This document shows positions 48,966-56,649 of a DNA stretch of 56,668 nt, piece after piece; position 1 is the first letter of the stretch, and the number at the start of each line of letters is the position of its first letter. The notes beneath the pieces were generated by a model. It did no database searches and was not told where the DNA came from. It worked only from the letters and a program-made list of their open reading frames with translations. The stretch is from Planctomycetota bacterium. GTDB taxonomy: Bacteria; Planctomycetota; PUPC01; DSUN01. The DNA is taken from contig DAOOIT010000043.1 in the NCBI GenBank assembly GCA_035384565.1, positions 1-56,668 on the forward strand, in the 5' to 3' direction. Position numbers and translations under genes: made by a program.

Positions 48966-49979
48966 CTAGCCATGCAGGCAGTGCAGCATGTCGAGCGTGA
49001 GGGCGTGCTGGCGCGGCCGGCCGCGCAGGAACGCCTCGAAGTCGTCCACCAGCATCGTCACGATGCGCACAACCGACTCCATCGGGGCGCCCGCGCGATG
49101 CGGCGTGAGCCAGGCGTTGGGCAGGGTCCGCAGCGGCGAGTCCTTCTCCAGCGGCTCCTTTTCGAAGACGTCGAGCGCCGCGAAGAGATCGCCCTTGCGC
49201 AGCCGCTGCTCGAGGGCCTGCATGTCCACGAGCCAGGCGCGGCCGACATTCACGAGCAAGGCATTCCTCTGGAGAGCCGCAATCTCCTTCTTCCCCAGCA
49301 GATGGTGCGTGCCGGCGTTGTTGGCGGCGCACAGCACGACGATCTCGGACTCGCGGCACAGTTCCATCAGGCCGACGAGCCTGGCGCCGAAGCGCTTTGC
49401 CACCGCTTTCGGCAGGAAGGGGTCGTAGGTTCGCAGTGCGACGTGGAAGGGCGCGAGCAGCTCGGCCAGGCGCTGGCCGATGCCGCCGAAGCCCACGATA
49501 CCGACGGCGCGCCCCGTGAGCTGGCGCTCGGTCGGGTCAATGTCGAGCGGGAAGTTGCTCACCCAGTGCTCGGTGCCGGCTCGCATGGCCGCGTGGTAGT
49601 CGCTGAGCCTGCGGAGGCCCGAGAGCGTGAGGGCGAGGGCCATCTCGGCCACGGCGGGCGACCAGCCGCGGCGCGCCTCGGAGACGGCGAGGCCGTGCTC
49701 CAGCTCGGCCCGCGCCCCGGCCTGATTCAGGTTCAGGTGGCCGGCGAATCGCAGGCGGGGCGCCCGGGCCAGCAGCTCGGGCGTGAGCGTGGGCCAGCCC
49801 CACATGATCACCGCGTCGGCCCAGGCCAGGTCGCGCGCGATCTCCTCGGCCTGATTGTGCGAGCGCTGGCGCAGGGTGGCCAGCCTGCGCAATCGGGCGA
49901 ACACGCCCTTGAGCTGCGGGCACTGGAAGAAGCCGGGGGGCAGGTTCACCAGCAGGCGGCACTTCTGGCGTCGGGCCAT
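48966..49979 (-). CDS. D-isomer-specific 2-hydroxyacid dehydrogenase family protein
   Basis: 337 residues, ATG behind GGAGAA. NAD-binding motif GIVGFGGIGQRLAELL, then the catalytic Arg region (LLVNVGRAWLVD), Glu in ALDVFEKEPLEKDSPL and His in LTPHRAG, the layout of the D-2-hydroxyacid dehydrogenases. Substrate is not predictable. First gene of a minus-strand set with the Gfo/Idh, beta-module and URO-D genes. Confidence 0.9.
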   Translation of the reverse strand: MARRQKCRLLVNLPPGFFQCPQLKGVFARLRRLATLRQRSHNQAEEIARDLAWADAVIMWGWPTLTPELLARAPRLRFAGHLNLNQAGARAELEHGLAVSEARRGWSPAVAEMALALTLSGLRRLSDYHAAMRAGTEHWVSNFPLDIDPTERQLTGRAVGIVGFGGIGQRLAELLAPFHVALRTYDPFLPKAVAKRFGARLVGLMELCRESEIVVLCAANNAGTHHLLGKKEIAALQRNALLVNVGRAWLVDMQALEQRLRKGDLFAALDVFEKEPLEKDSPLRTLPNAWLTPHRAGAPMESVVRIVTMLVDDFEAFLRGRPRQHALTLDMLHCLHG

Positions 49980-50117
49980 CGCAGATTCTCCAAGGCGGAG
50001 GAAACCGATCCGTCACGTCCTGCCCGCAGGATAGGCGAAAGCCGCCGTCGCGTCAAGCCCGGCCCGCGGATACAGCGGCAGAGCGGCCACCACCTTCCGC
50101 GGCGCCACGATCCGCCA

Positions 50118-50145
50118 TTGAAATGCCCGGCCCGCGGTGTATAAT
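50118..50145 (+). promoter_or_regulatory. Promoter of hicBA
   Basis: TTGAAA at 50118-50123 and TATAAT at 50140-50145, 16 bases apart, a close match to sigma70 consensus. The expected start site near 50152 excludes an in-frame ATG at 50137 as a start. Confidence 0.65.
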
Positions 50146-50181
50146 GAAGTGTGCGCCCAGGAGGCGATGGAGGCATCGGGT

Positions 50182-50424
50182 ATGCTGCTCGAATACGTGC
50201 AGGCCGCGCTTCGCCACGCGAAGTACGAGATTCTCCCTGACGACGGCACCTACTACGGCGAGATCCCCGAGTGCCAGGGGGCCTACGCCTGTGCGGCAAC
50301 CCTCGAGGGCTGCCGCGAGCAGTTGCGCGAGGTCATCGAGGAATGGGTCCTTTTCCGAGTCCACAAGAACCTCCCCCTGCCCGTGATTGACGGCATCGAG
50401 TTGGCGATCAAGGACGTAGCCTGA
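50182..50424 (+). CDS. hicB: HicB-like antitoxin
   Basis: 80 residues. LEYVQAALRHAKYEILPDDG, then TYYGEIPECQGAYACAATLE, is the partial RNase H-like fold of HicB-type antitoxins, followed by a helical part that binds the toxin. The ATG at 50182 is eight bases after GGAGG; a start at 50167 is possible, adding five residues. It is the first gene of a pair with the HicA toxin, the antitoxin-first order of HicB-A type modules. Confidence 0.88.
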   Translation: MLLEYVQAALRHAKYEILPDDGTYYGEIPECQGAYACAATLEGCREQLREVIEEWVLFRVHKNLPLPVIDGIELAIKDVA

Positions 50425-50642
50425 TGCCTCCCCTCGGGCCGGTCAAGCGGCGGGACCTCATCCGCTTCTTGCGACAGCTCGGGTTCGACGGCCCCTACTC
50501 GGGCGGCAGGCACCAGTTCATGGCCAAAGGCGAGCTCACCCTATTCATCCCCAACCCACACCAGGGAGACATTGGTGTGGGACTCCTGGCGAGGGTTCTG
50601 CGCCAGGCGGGGATAGACAGGGCCGTGTGGGAGAAGCTCTGA
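50424..50642 (+). CDS. hicA: HicA-like mRNA interferase toxin
   Basis: 72 residues, a double-stranded RNA-binding-like fold. KRRDLIRFLRQLGFDGPYSG, then GRHQFM, contains the conserved catalytic His, and IPNPHQGDIGVGLLARVLRQ is the usual HicA C-terminal half. Its ATG overlaps the antitoxin stop (TGATG). Expected to cleave mRNA when free. Confidence 0.92.
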   Translation: MPPLGPVKRRDLIRFLRQLGFDGPYSGGRHQFMAKGELTLFIPNPHQGDIGVGLLARVLRQAGIDRAVWEKL

Positions 50643-50650
50643 GCCGGGGC

Positions 50651-51265
50651 TCAATCGGCCAGCGGCTTGACGCGGATGTTCTTGTAGTAGGTCTTGCTCT
50701 TCGGGTCGTGGGCCTGGAGGCAGAAGGTGCCGCTCGACGGCTTGCGCGGCGCGTCGTCGGGGAAGGTGTACTCGTTCACCACCTGGTCGTTGACCTTGAT
50801 GACGACCTGCATCCCCTTGACGATGATGTGATAGGTCCACCACTCGTCGTCCTTCACGGGCGAGACGTTCATCACGTTCTTGATGTTGTACAGGCTGCCC
50901 GTCTTCTTCGGGTCGCCGTGGGTCTGGTTCACCTGGCACTCGAAGCCCTTGCTGGGCCAGCCGTTGGGCTGGAACTCGGTGTGGAAGTAGACGCCCGAGT
51001 TGGCGCCCGGTTTGGTCATGATGTCGAGCTTCAGCTCGAAGTTCTTGAAGTTGTGCTTCTGCACATCGCCGTCGTAGTAGAGGTGGCTGCGCCCGTCCTC
51101 CACGCAGATCATCCCGTCGCGGACGCTGAACGAGCTGGCCTTCTCGCTCGCCTTCCAGCCGTCGAGGCTCTTGCCGTCGAAGAGGCTGATCCAGCCGTCC
51201 TCCTCGCCCGCAAAGGCCCCGCTCACCAGCACCAGCACGCCCGCCAGCACGCCCATCCACTTCAT
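50651..51265 (-). CDS. DUF1080 (3-keto-disaccharide hydrolase-like) secreted protein
   Basis: 204 residues with a signal peptide (KWMGVLAGVLVLVSGAFAG). The DUF1080 pattern is clear: GWISLFDGKSLDGWKASE, SHLYYDGDVQKHNFKNFELK, then GANSGVYFHTEFQ and FECQVNQTHGDPKKTGSLYN. This jelly-roll family is common in Planctomycetota and Verrucomicrobiota; some members hydrolyse 3-keto-glycosides, which would pair well with Gfo/Idh-type oxidoreductases like the one at 47.8 kb, though they are not in one operon. GGAGTGA precedes the ATG. Confidence 0.92.
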   Translation of the reverse strand: MKWMGVLAGVLVLVSGAFAGEEDGWISLFDGKSLDGWKASEKASSFSVRDGMICVEDGRSHLYYDGDVQKHNFKNFELKLDIMTKPGANSGVYFHTEFQPNGWPSKGFECQVNQTHGDPKKTGSLYNIKNVMNVSPVKDDEWWTYHIIVKGMQVVIKVNDQVVNEYTFPDDAPRKPSSGTFCLQAHDPKSKTYYKNIRVKPLAD

Positions 51266-51366
51266 CGCCGTCACTCCGAGGGTTGGGGTCGGTCGCCACG
51301 AACGCCAAGAGTATACTCGCCGAGGCCCCTGCCCGCAAGCCGGGGAGCCGCAAGGCCGTTCTGACG

Positions 51367-51395
51367 TTGACTCGCGCCGCGCATCCCTGTAGAAT
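51367..51395 (+). promoter_or_regulatory. Promoter of the bacterioferritin gene
   Basis: TTGACT at 51367-51372 and TAGAAT at 51390-51395, 17 bases apart; same boxes as the promoter at 45.1 kb. The leader of about 45 bases ends with GTAAGGAGG before the ATG. Confidence 0.6.
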
Positions 51396-51446
51396 ACCCG
51401 ATCAAGCGTCAGCGTAATCCCACCGGGTTCCTGTAAGGAGGATGCG

Positions 51447-51914
51447 ATGAAGGGCAACGCAAAGGTCTTGGAGTGGCTCAACAAGCTGCTGGCCGACGAG
51501 CTGACGGCGATCAGCCAGTACATGGTCCACGCCGAGATGGCGGAGAACTGGGGCTATGGGAAGCTCGGCGGGCACTTCCAGAAGCGCGCGATTGACGAGA
51601 TGAAGCACGCCGAGAAGCTGATCGGCCGCATCCTGTTCCTCGAAGGCAAGCCGGTCGTCAGCCAGCTCAACGAGATGCACATCGGCGCCGAAGTGCCCAA
51701 GATGCTCGCCAACGACAAGGGCGCCGAGATGGGCGCCGTCAAGTCCTACAACGAGGCCATCGCCCTCTGCGCCGAGGTCCGCGACAACGCAACCAAGGAG
51801 ATGCTCGACGGCATCCTCAACGACGAGGACCGCCACATTGACGAGATCGAGGAGCGCCTCGACCAGATCGAGCAGATGACCCTTCCCATCTTCCTGACCA
51901 CCCAGGTCGGCTGA
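51447..51914 (+). CDS. bfr: Bacterioferritin
   Basis: 155 residues, iron-storage 24-mer subunit. Di-iron site residues are in place: Glu18, Glu51, His54, Glu94, Glu127 and His130, and Met52 (DEMKHAEK) is the heme-axial ligand, so this is the heme-containing type. Length is exactly that of Bfr. AAGGAGG precedes the ATG. No bacterioferritin-associated ferredoxin is nearby. A PQQ-propeller gene follows after six bases. Confidence 0.95.
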   Translation: MKGNAKVLEWLNKLLADELTAISQYMVHAEMAENWGYGKLGGHFQKRAIDEMKHAEKLIGRILFLEGKPVVSQLNEMHIGAEVPKMLANDKGAEMGAVKSYNEAIALCAEVRDNATKEMLDGILNDEDRHIDEIEERLDQIEQMTLPIFLTTQVG

Positions 51915-51920
51915 AATGTC

Positions 51921-53234
51921 GTGAGACGCCTGCTGCCGGCAATCGCCGCACTCGGGCTCTACACCCTCGGGGCGGAAGCGGGGCCGGACGACTGGCCCCG
52001 CTTCCGCGGCCCGAACGGCACGGGCATCAGCGACGCCAAGACCATCCCCGCCACGTGGACCGACCAGGACTATAACTGGAAGGTCACGCTCCCCGGCACT
52101 GGCCACTCGTCGCCTGTCGTGTGGGCCAACCGCCTCTTCGTCACCTGCGGCGACGCCAAGACGGCCACGCGGATTCTCCTCTGCCTCGAGGCCGCCACGG
52201 GCAAGACCCTCTGGCAGCGCGACTTCGCAGGAAAACCCTACCGCCAGCACGGCGACAACGCTTACGCCTCGGCCAGCCCCGCCGCCGACGCCGACGGCGT
52301 GGTCGTATCGCTCTCCACGCCCGACGAAGTGGCCCTCGCCGCCTTCGACAACGAGGGCAAGGACGCCTGGCGCCGCGGCCTCGGCCCCTGGGTGGGCAAC
52401 CACGGCACCGGCGTATCGCCCATCATCGCCGGCGACCTCGTCATCCTCGCCAACGAGCAGGAGGACCCCAAGCTCATCCCCAGCATGTACGGCCCCAACC
52501 CCACCACCCCGGCCGGCAAGAGCTTCGTCGTCGCCCTCGACCGCAAGACGGGCGAAACCCGCTGGCAGACCGAGCGCACGACCAAGATCTCCCCCTACTC
52601 CACCCCCTGCATCGCCCCCTCGCCCGACGGACGCCCCGAACTTGTGCTGTCGAGCAACGCCCACGGCATCTCGGCCCTCGACCTCGCCACGGGCAAGCCC
52701 GCCTGGGAGTTCGGCAACGTGTTCAAAGACCGCTGCGTGGCCTCGCCCGTCATCGCCGCGCCCGCCAGCGCCGACGCCTTGCCCCTGGCCATCGCCAGCT
52801 ACGGGGCGGGCACGTCGGGCGCCCTCATGGTCGCCGTGCGCGCGGGCCGGCCCGCGAAGGGCATCGAGCCAACCCTCGCCTGGCAGCTCAAAGGCCCCGT
52901 GCCCCTCGTCCCCACGCCCGTCGTCAAGGGCGACCGCATCTTCCTCTGGCACGACAACGGCACGGTCGCCTGTCACAACGTCGAGACGGGCGAGCAGGTC
53001 TGGCGCGACAAGGTGCCCGGCGCCTTCTACGGCTCGCCCGTGTGGGTGGACGGCCGCCTCTACTGCATCTCGAAGGCCGGCGACGTGTTCGTCGTCGCCG
53101 CGGGCGACAAGTTCGAGCTGCTCGCCCGCGTGCCGCTCGGCGAGCCCAGCTTCGCCACGCCCGCCGTCGCCAACGGCGTCCTGTACCTCCGCACCCGCAC
53201 CCAGCTCTTCTCCCTCGGCGGCAGGAAGCCCTGA
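51921..53234 (+). CDS. Exported PQQ-like beta-propeller repeat protein
   Basis: 437 residues, GTG start, signal RRLLPAIAALGLYTLGAEA. Starts its mature part DDWPRFRGPNGTGISDAK, as the protein at 8537-9850 does, and shows blade motifs such as LEAATGKTLWQRDF, LDRKTGETRWQTERTT, LDLATGKPAWEFG and HNVETGEQVWRDK. Probably periplasmic or outer-membrane-associated; ligand unknown. It sits six bases after bfr, so the two are likely cotranscribed, although no functional link is evident. Confidence 0.9.
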   Translation: MRRLLPAIAALGLYTLGAEAGPDDWPRFRGPNGTGISDAKTIPATWTDQDYNWKVTLPGTGHSSPVVWANRLFVTCGDAKTATRILLCLEAATGKTLWQRDFAGKPYRQHGDNAYASASPAADADGVVVSLSTPDEVALAAFDNEGKDAWRRGLGPWVGNHGTGVSPIIAGDLVILANEQEDPKLIPSMYGPNPTTPAGKSFVVALDRKTGETRWQTERTTKISPYSTPCIAPSPDGRPELVLSSNAHGISALDLATGKPAWEFGNVFKDRCVASPVIAAPASADALPLAIASYGAGTSGALMVAVRAGRPAKGIEPTLAWQLKGPVPLVPTPVVKGDRIFLWHDNGTVACHNVETGEQVWRDKVPGAFYGSPVWVDGRLYCISKAGDVFVVAAGDKFELLARVPLGEPSFATPAVANGVLYLRTRTQLFSLGGRKP

Positions 53235-53846
53235 GGCAGACGTCTCTCCCCAATTGCCGATTCTCGGCCTTCCGGCCAAGTCTCGCACAGAGTCCGTAGT
53301 GTCTCCAACTCGAGAATCGGCGATTCGCCTCGTTCCGGCTCAGAGTCGCACAGAGTCGCCAGAGTCGCCCACTTCGCGCGGGGGGCATGGAAACTGGGAC
53401 ACTAGGAAACTAGGGACAGTCACCGATTTGCACGGACGCTCCGGAAACTAGGGACAGTCACCGATTTGGGAAACTAGGGACAGTCACCGATTTGCAGGGA
53501 CGCCCTCCGGACGCTCCAGCGTCCAGAAGCAAGCCGCTGCCCCGGTGCCCCTGGAGGGGCACAGGCCCCCCGAGTCGCATTGCCATGGGCACCTGTGCAA
53601 CCAGCAATGGGCTCTGTCATGCCGAGCGAAGTCGAGCCACTTATCTCAGGCGTCAGGACCAGAGAGATTCCTCGACTTCGCTGCGCTCCGCTCGGAATGA
53701 CCCCACGGAGACCCTATCGCTGCCAGAGTCTCTGCGGAAGGCCCCGGAACACTGAAGCATGCGGTGCGGCATGCCATGCGGCCATGCGGCGCCAGGCAAG
53801 AATGGCGAATGGTGTGACTGGCGTGAAGCTGAGGATCGGCTTCGAG
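53235..53846. other. Gene-free gap with repeats
   Basis: No gene seen. It holds short repeats of CAGAGTCG at about 53286-53368, the three REP copies listed separately, a perfect hairpin GGACGCT / AGCGTCC at 53509-53524, and a region at about 53630-53705 resembling the "GCGAAGTCGA...CTCGACTTCGCTGC" type of inverted repeat (CGAAGTCGAG / CTCGACTTCG). GC content appears lower than in the coding parts. Confidence 0.5.
53406..53494 (+). repeat. Three direct copies of a REP unit
   Basis: A 25-base unit, GAAACTAGGGACAGTCACCG plus ATTTG, occurs at 53406-53430, 53444-53468 and 53470-53494, identical in all three. Its core GGGACAGTCACC is the same as in the inverted repeats that border the RAYT transposase at 54458 and 55226. 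Confidence 0.8.
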
Positions 53847-54431
53847 TTAGAATGGAGCCTTCTGCACGCATGCCCATGCAGACATTAGTATGTCAAGGAC
53901 GAGTAAGCACAGCAGGTGGGCCTCCAGCCAAAGAATGCGCCCTGTCCACTCGTGGTCGTGGAACTCGACTTCCCGTTGTGGGTCGTAGAGAATGCGGAAG
54001 TTCCCATGCGCAAGGGCATTGCGAATGTGCCTGTACGGAGCGTCTTTCCGATTGAGCTCGGCACAGAGTCCGCCCTCCGTCGAATCAGCCGGCAGGATGC
54101 CTGCAAGACGCCCAAGCACCGTTTCCCGCGGGTACACGAGGCAGAGGTACATGCTACACAGCAGCCATGCCTCTGCTACGGCCGCAAACGTCCTATCGTC
54201 GACCCATGGCCTCGCGCTGCGGACGGCGCGTTCAAGCACGCCCATGGCAGTCGCGGCGGTCATCAATTCTTCGAGCGGGATATCATCGCAGGCGTGTGGC
54301 CGAATGTCCTCGAACAACCTCGGGTGCCAAGACTCGGAGAGGCTGCGGAGCCATGGGGCACAGCGCCCGCTCCCTTTGCAGTGCTCGCGCAAGTCGATAA
54401 TCCCGCTCTTGTACCACGGAACGTCTGCCAC
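53847..54431 (-). CDS. HEPN-like protein
   Basis: 194 residues, GTG start behind AGGAGA. Helical protein with RNALAHGNF near residue 137, the R-x4-H motif of HEPN-domain RNases and related toxins; the rest (VLERAVRSARPWVDDRTF, AEAWLLCSMYLCLVYP, LEAHLLCLLVLDILMSAW) is helical. No nucleotidyltransferase (MNT) partner is adjacent, so a complete HEPN-MNT toxin pair is not shown. It lies between REP copies and the RAYT element, in a region of lower GC, which hints at acquisition. Function uncertain. Confidence 0.6.
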   Translation of the reverse strand: MADVPWYKSGIIDLREHCKGSGRCAPWLRSLSESWHPRLFEDIRPHACDDIPLEELMTAATAMGVLERAVRSARPWVDDRTFAAVAEAWLLCSMYLCLVYPRETVLGRLAGILPADSTEGGLCAELNRKDAPYRHIRNALAHGNFRILYDPQREVEFHDHEWTGRILWLEAHLLCLLVLDILMSAWACVQKAPF

Positions 54432-54457
54432 AGGAGTCTCCTAGCCAAATAGTAGCC

Positions 54458-55226
54458 AAATAGGGACAGTCACCTATTTTAAGTTGGCGCGCGGCCTCCC
54501 GACCGGCAAGGCTCGCAACCGCCGGCCCAGCGCGGCCTCGAGCCTGCCCAGAAAGGCGTCCGAACCCAGCGGGCGGCCCCGCCGCGTGCGGAAGCGCAAG
54601 CCGAGCAACTCCTCCTCCGCAGGGTCGCTTCGGAGAAGTTCGCGCCACTCGGCGGCGCTCCAGCGCTCGCGCCAGGCCGCCAGGTCGAGCAAGCCGCTGG
54701 GGTCGCCCGCCTCGCCCACGTGGGCCGCGGCGCTGGACCACGGGTAGCGCCACGCCAGCCGCACCATCCGCGCACGGACCGGGTTCCGCTCCGCGTAGCG
54801 CACCGCCGCCGCCAGGTGCGCCTCGTCGAGCGGGCACGAGTGGAAGCGGTTCTGCCACAGGTGCCCGCAGCGGCCGTGCAGGCGGTTGACGGCCTGGGCG
54901 TAGACGAAGTCCGTCCGCCCCACGGCCCTGGCAAGCGAATCCTCCGCCTCGGGCACGGCGACGAGGTGGACGTGGTTGGTCATCAGGCAGTAGCCGAGGA
55001 CCCGCAGGCCGAACTCGCGGGCGTGCCGGGCCAGGAGGGCCAGGTAAGCGGCCCGATCGTCATCGGTGAAGAACACGTCCTGGCGGTTGTTCCCGCGCTG
55101 GGTCACGTGGTGGGCCAGGCCGGGGATGACAATGCGGGCAATGCGTGGCATGGCCATAGCATGCCACGCGAGTGGACGACTGTCAATCCGCGGCGCAGGA
55201 ACAGGAATAGGTGACTGTCCCCATTA
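54458..55226. mobile_element. RAYT element bounded by inverted REP-like repeats
   Basis: The left end, 54458-54480, reads AAATAGGGACAGTCACC followed by TATTTT and is itself an imperfect palindrome (AAATAGG / CCTATTT). The right end at 55204-55226 is the inverted counterpart, GAATAGGTGACTGTCCCC and ATTA, with a few differences. The transposase gene fills the interior, and its stop lies inside the left repeat. The size is about 770 bases. No target-site duplication could be identified by eye. Confidence 0.7.
54474..55157 (-). CDS. REP-associated tyrosine transposase (RAYT, Y1/IS200-like)
   Basis: 227 residues. RIVIPGLAHHVTQRGNNRQD is the RAYT N-terminus, NHVHLVAVP holds the HUH metal site, and VYAQAVNRLHGRCGHLWQNR, then FHSCPL, carries the catalytic Tyr region. 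C-terminal AVRYAERNPVRARMVRLAW is also family-typical. RAYTs act on REP palindromes; here the matching palindromes border the gene and three solo copies lie 1 kb away. The ORF appears intact, with ATG at 55157 (a second ATG is two codons in). Confidence 0.93.
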   Translation of the reverse strand: MAMPRIARIVIPGLAHHVTQRGNNRQDVFFTDDDRAAYLALLARHAREFGLRVLGYCLMTNHVHLVAVPEAEDSLARAVGRTDFVYAQAVNRLHGRCGHLWQNRFHSCPLDEAHLAAAVRYAERNPVRARMVRLAWRYPWSSAAAHVGEAGDPSGLLDLAAWRERWSAAEWRELLRSDPAEEELLGLRFRTRRGRPLGSDAFLGRLEAALGRRLRALPVGRPRANLK

Positions 55227-55321
55227 TCCCACAAGGCGGATGAGTGTAGAGCGGACGGTGTCCTGGCAGATAGCGCCCAAGGGGCCGGAGCCGACAGGGT
55301 GCACGTCGCCGTTGACTTGCG

Positions 55322-55337
55322 CTTCGCCGTGGCGAAG
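55322..55337 (-). terminator. Hairpin after the 55.3-56.3 kb gene
   Basis: Perfect 7-base stem CTTCGCC / GGCGAAG with a 2-base loop eight bases past the stop codon at 55345. No T run follows, so it may be Rho-dependent or non-functional. Confidence 0.35.
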
Positions 55338-55344
55338 TAACGGG

Positions 55345-56298
55345 TCACTCTGTGTTCTCACCTCTGACCCAGGCGCGCACGGCATCCTGGTGGGTCTCAA
55401 ACCACTCTTGGATGATCTGGCTTGCGTGCTCAACGTTCCGACCATCGGTCCACCATGCCTCTTGGGTGTTGCGGTCGTTCTTCCACCATGCGTCCTCGAA
55501 CTCCTTGGGGAGACCGAAGCCATGGCGACCGGAGAAGTGCCTAAGGTATCCATATAGTTCCGCCCTCAGCGATGGTGGCGTCTCGCCTGCGCGCAAGAGG
55601 GCCATGCACTCTTCAACGACGTCCTGGCGCAAGGCGTCCAGAATGCTGAGCGCCACGACTCGGTGTTGTGTCGGGCGGCTCGTATCGCATAGGGCCCGCA
55701 GCCAGGTGGCCCTCCCCGTACTGGGATCCCCAGCGAGCACTGCGCGGCGGCGAAGAGCCAGATCACGGAGTTTGGAATCAACCCCCCTCCGAAGACGAGC
55801 CGGCTCCTGGTTGCCTGTGAAAACCCGCCAAAGGACGAGAAAGAAGCTTCTTATGAAGCGTTGCTTCCTCAATTCGGGTCCGTCTTCCAGTTTCCACATC
55901 TCGTAGGTACACAGCCCTTCGCACGCCACCTCCCTCACTTTGATGTTCTCATTAGGGTCAGCAAGGCGCTCTAGGAACAGCGGGGCGGTGAAGTGTGGGT
56001 TCATACACAACAGCCGCGCCCTGTACGACGCATCCAAGGGATCGGACCCGCCGGCGTCCTCTTCAGAAGGGTTGCGGCCCCATTCCGTTCCCGATTTTCG
56101 CAGACAGGCAGCGTAGTGCTCGAATTCCGTTGACGGCCAGAGCCTGAATCGGATCTTGTTCAAGCAACTGCAGCCAAAGATGCAGGCCACTGCCAAGGCG
56201 AGAGCGATGATTGCGCATGCCGCTAGCAGGCGGCGCCGCGCTGGAACCGCGAGAAGGCCGGAGCGGTTCCCTCCGCTCCGGGTCGGAATCCTAACCAC
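55345..56298 (-). CDS. Membrane-anchored hypothetical protein, possible HEAT-like repeats
   Basis: 317 residues, GTG start directly behind GGAGGTGACC, overlapping the end of the upstream gene. An N-terminal membrane anchor or lipoprotein-like signal (RRLLAACAIIALALAVACIF, then GCSC) is followed by a helical domain: FLERLADPNENIKVREVACE resembles a HEAT-type helix pair, and VVALSILDALRQDVVEECMA another. No family recognised. Expressed with the upstream fibronectin-like gene. Confidence 0.65.
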   Translation of the reverse strand: MVRIPTRSGGNRSGLLAVPARRRLLAACAIIALALAVACIFGCSCLNKIRFRLWPSTEFEHYAACLRKSGTEWGRNPSEEDAGGSDPLDASYRARLLCMNPHFTAPLFLERLADPNENIKVREVACEGLCTYEMWKLEDGPELRKQRFIRSFFLVLWRVFTGNQEPARLRRGVDSKLRDLALRRRAVLAGDPSTGRATWLRALCDTSRPTQHRVVALSILDALRQDVVEECMALLRAGETPPSLRAELYGYLRHFSGRHGFGLPKEFEDAWWKNDRNTQEAWWTDGRNVEHASQIIQEWFETHQDAVRAWVRGENTE

Positions 56299-56301
56299 CG
56301 G

Positions 56302-56649
56302 TCACCTCCTAAACACCCAGAAGGGGGACCAGTTGCTCTTGAGGCCGCGGTTGTCCACGGCGCGGACGCGAATCGCGTATAGCCTTCCCAGCACGAGTTT
56401 CTGGGGCTGCGGTTTCCCTGCGTCGAGCGCGGCGAGTTGCACCTCAGATGCCTGGACGTCTCCCTCGCTCACGATTTGAGTCGTGTCCACGTAGTAATAC
56501 TGGTCCCAGCCCTTGGCCTTCTGGTATCGATCTATGGGTCCCTTGACAGGGAAGACCTGATACCGATAGAGGTTCACATTGTCATTTGGGTCCGGATCGG
56601 CGGCTGCTGGCCATGTCGCGCTCAGGTAATCTTGGCGCGAAGTGGGGAG
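56302..56649 (-). CDS. Fibronectin type III-like C-terminal fragment, cut at the window edge
   Basis: Open frame of 115 codons after a stop at 56650-56652. The product reads LSATWPAAADPDPNDNVNLY, then RYQVF, and later LGRLYAIRVRAVDNRGLKSN, then WSPFWVF, the A-G strands of a fibronectin type III module. The only internal start (GTG at 56577) lies in the middle of the module and has no ribosome site, so this is the end of a longer secreted protein. The stop just upstream is probably an assembly or sequence error at the contig end, or a real break. Confidence 0.55.
   Translation of the reverse strand, partial: LPTSRQDYLSATWPAAADPDPNDNVNLYRYQVFPVKGPIDRYQKAKGWDQYYYVDTTQIVSEGDVQASEVQLAALDAGKPQPQKLVLGRLYAIRVRAVDNRGLKSNWSPFWVFRR

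Noticed and set aside
50137..50181. Upstream ATG as the hicB start
   Set aside because: It lies within the predicted -10 region (TATAAT at 50140), before the transcription start.
53406..53494. Direct repeats considered as a small CRISPR array
   Set aside because: Spacers are 13 and 1 bases and of unequal size; the core matches the RAYT ends, so they are REP units.
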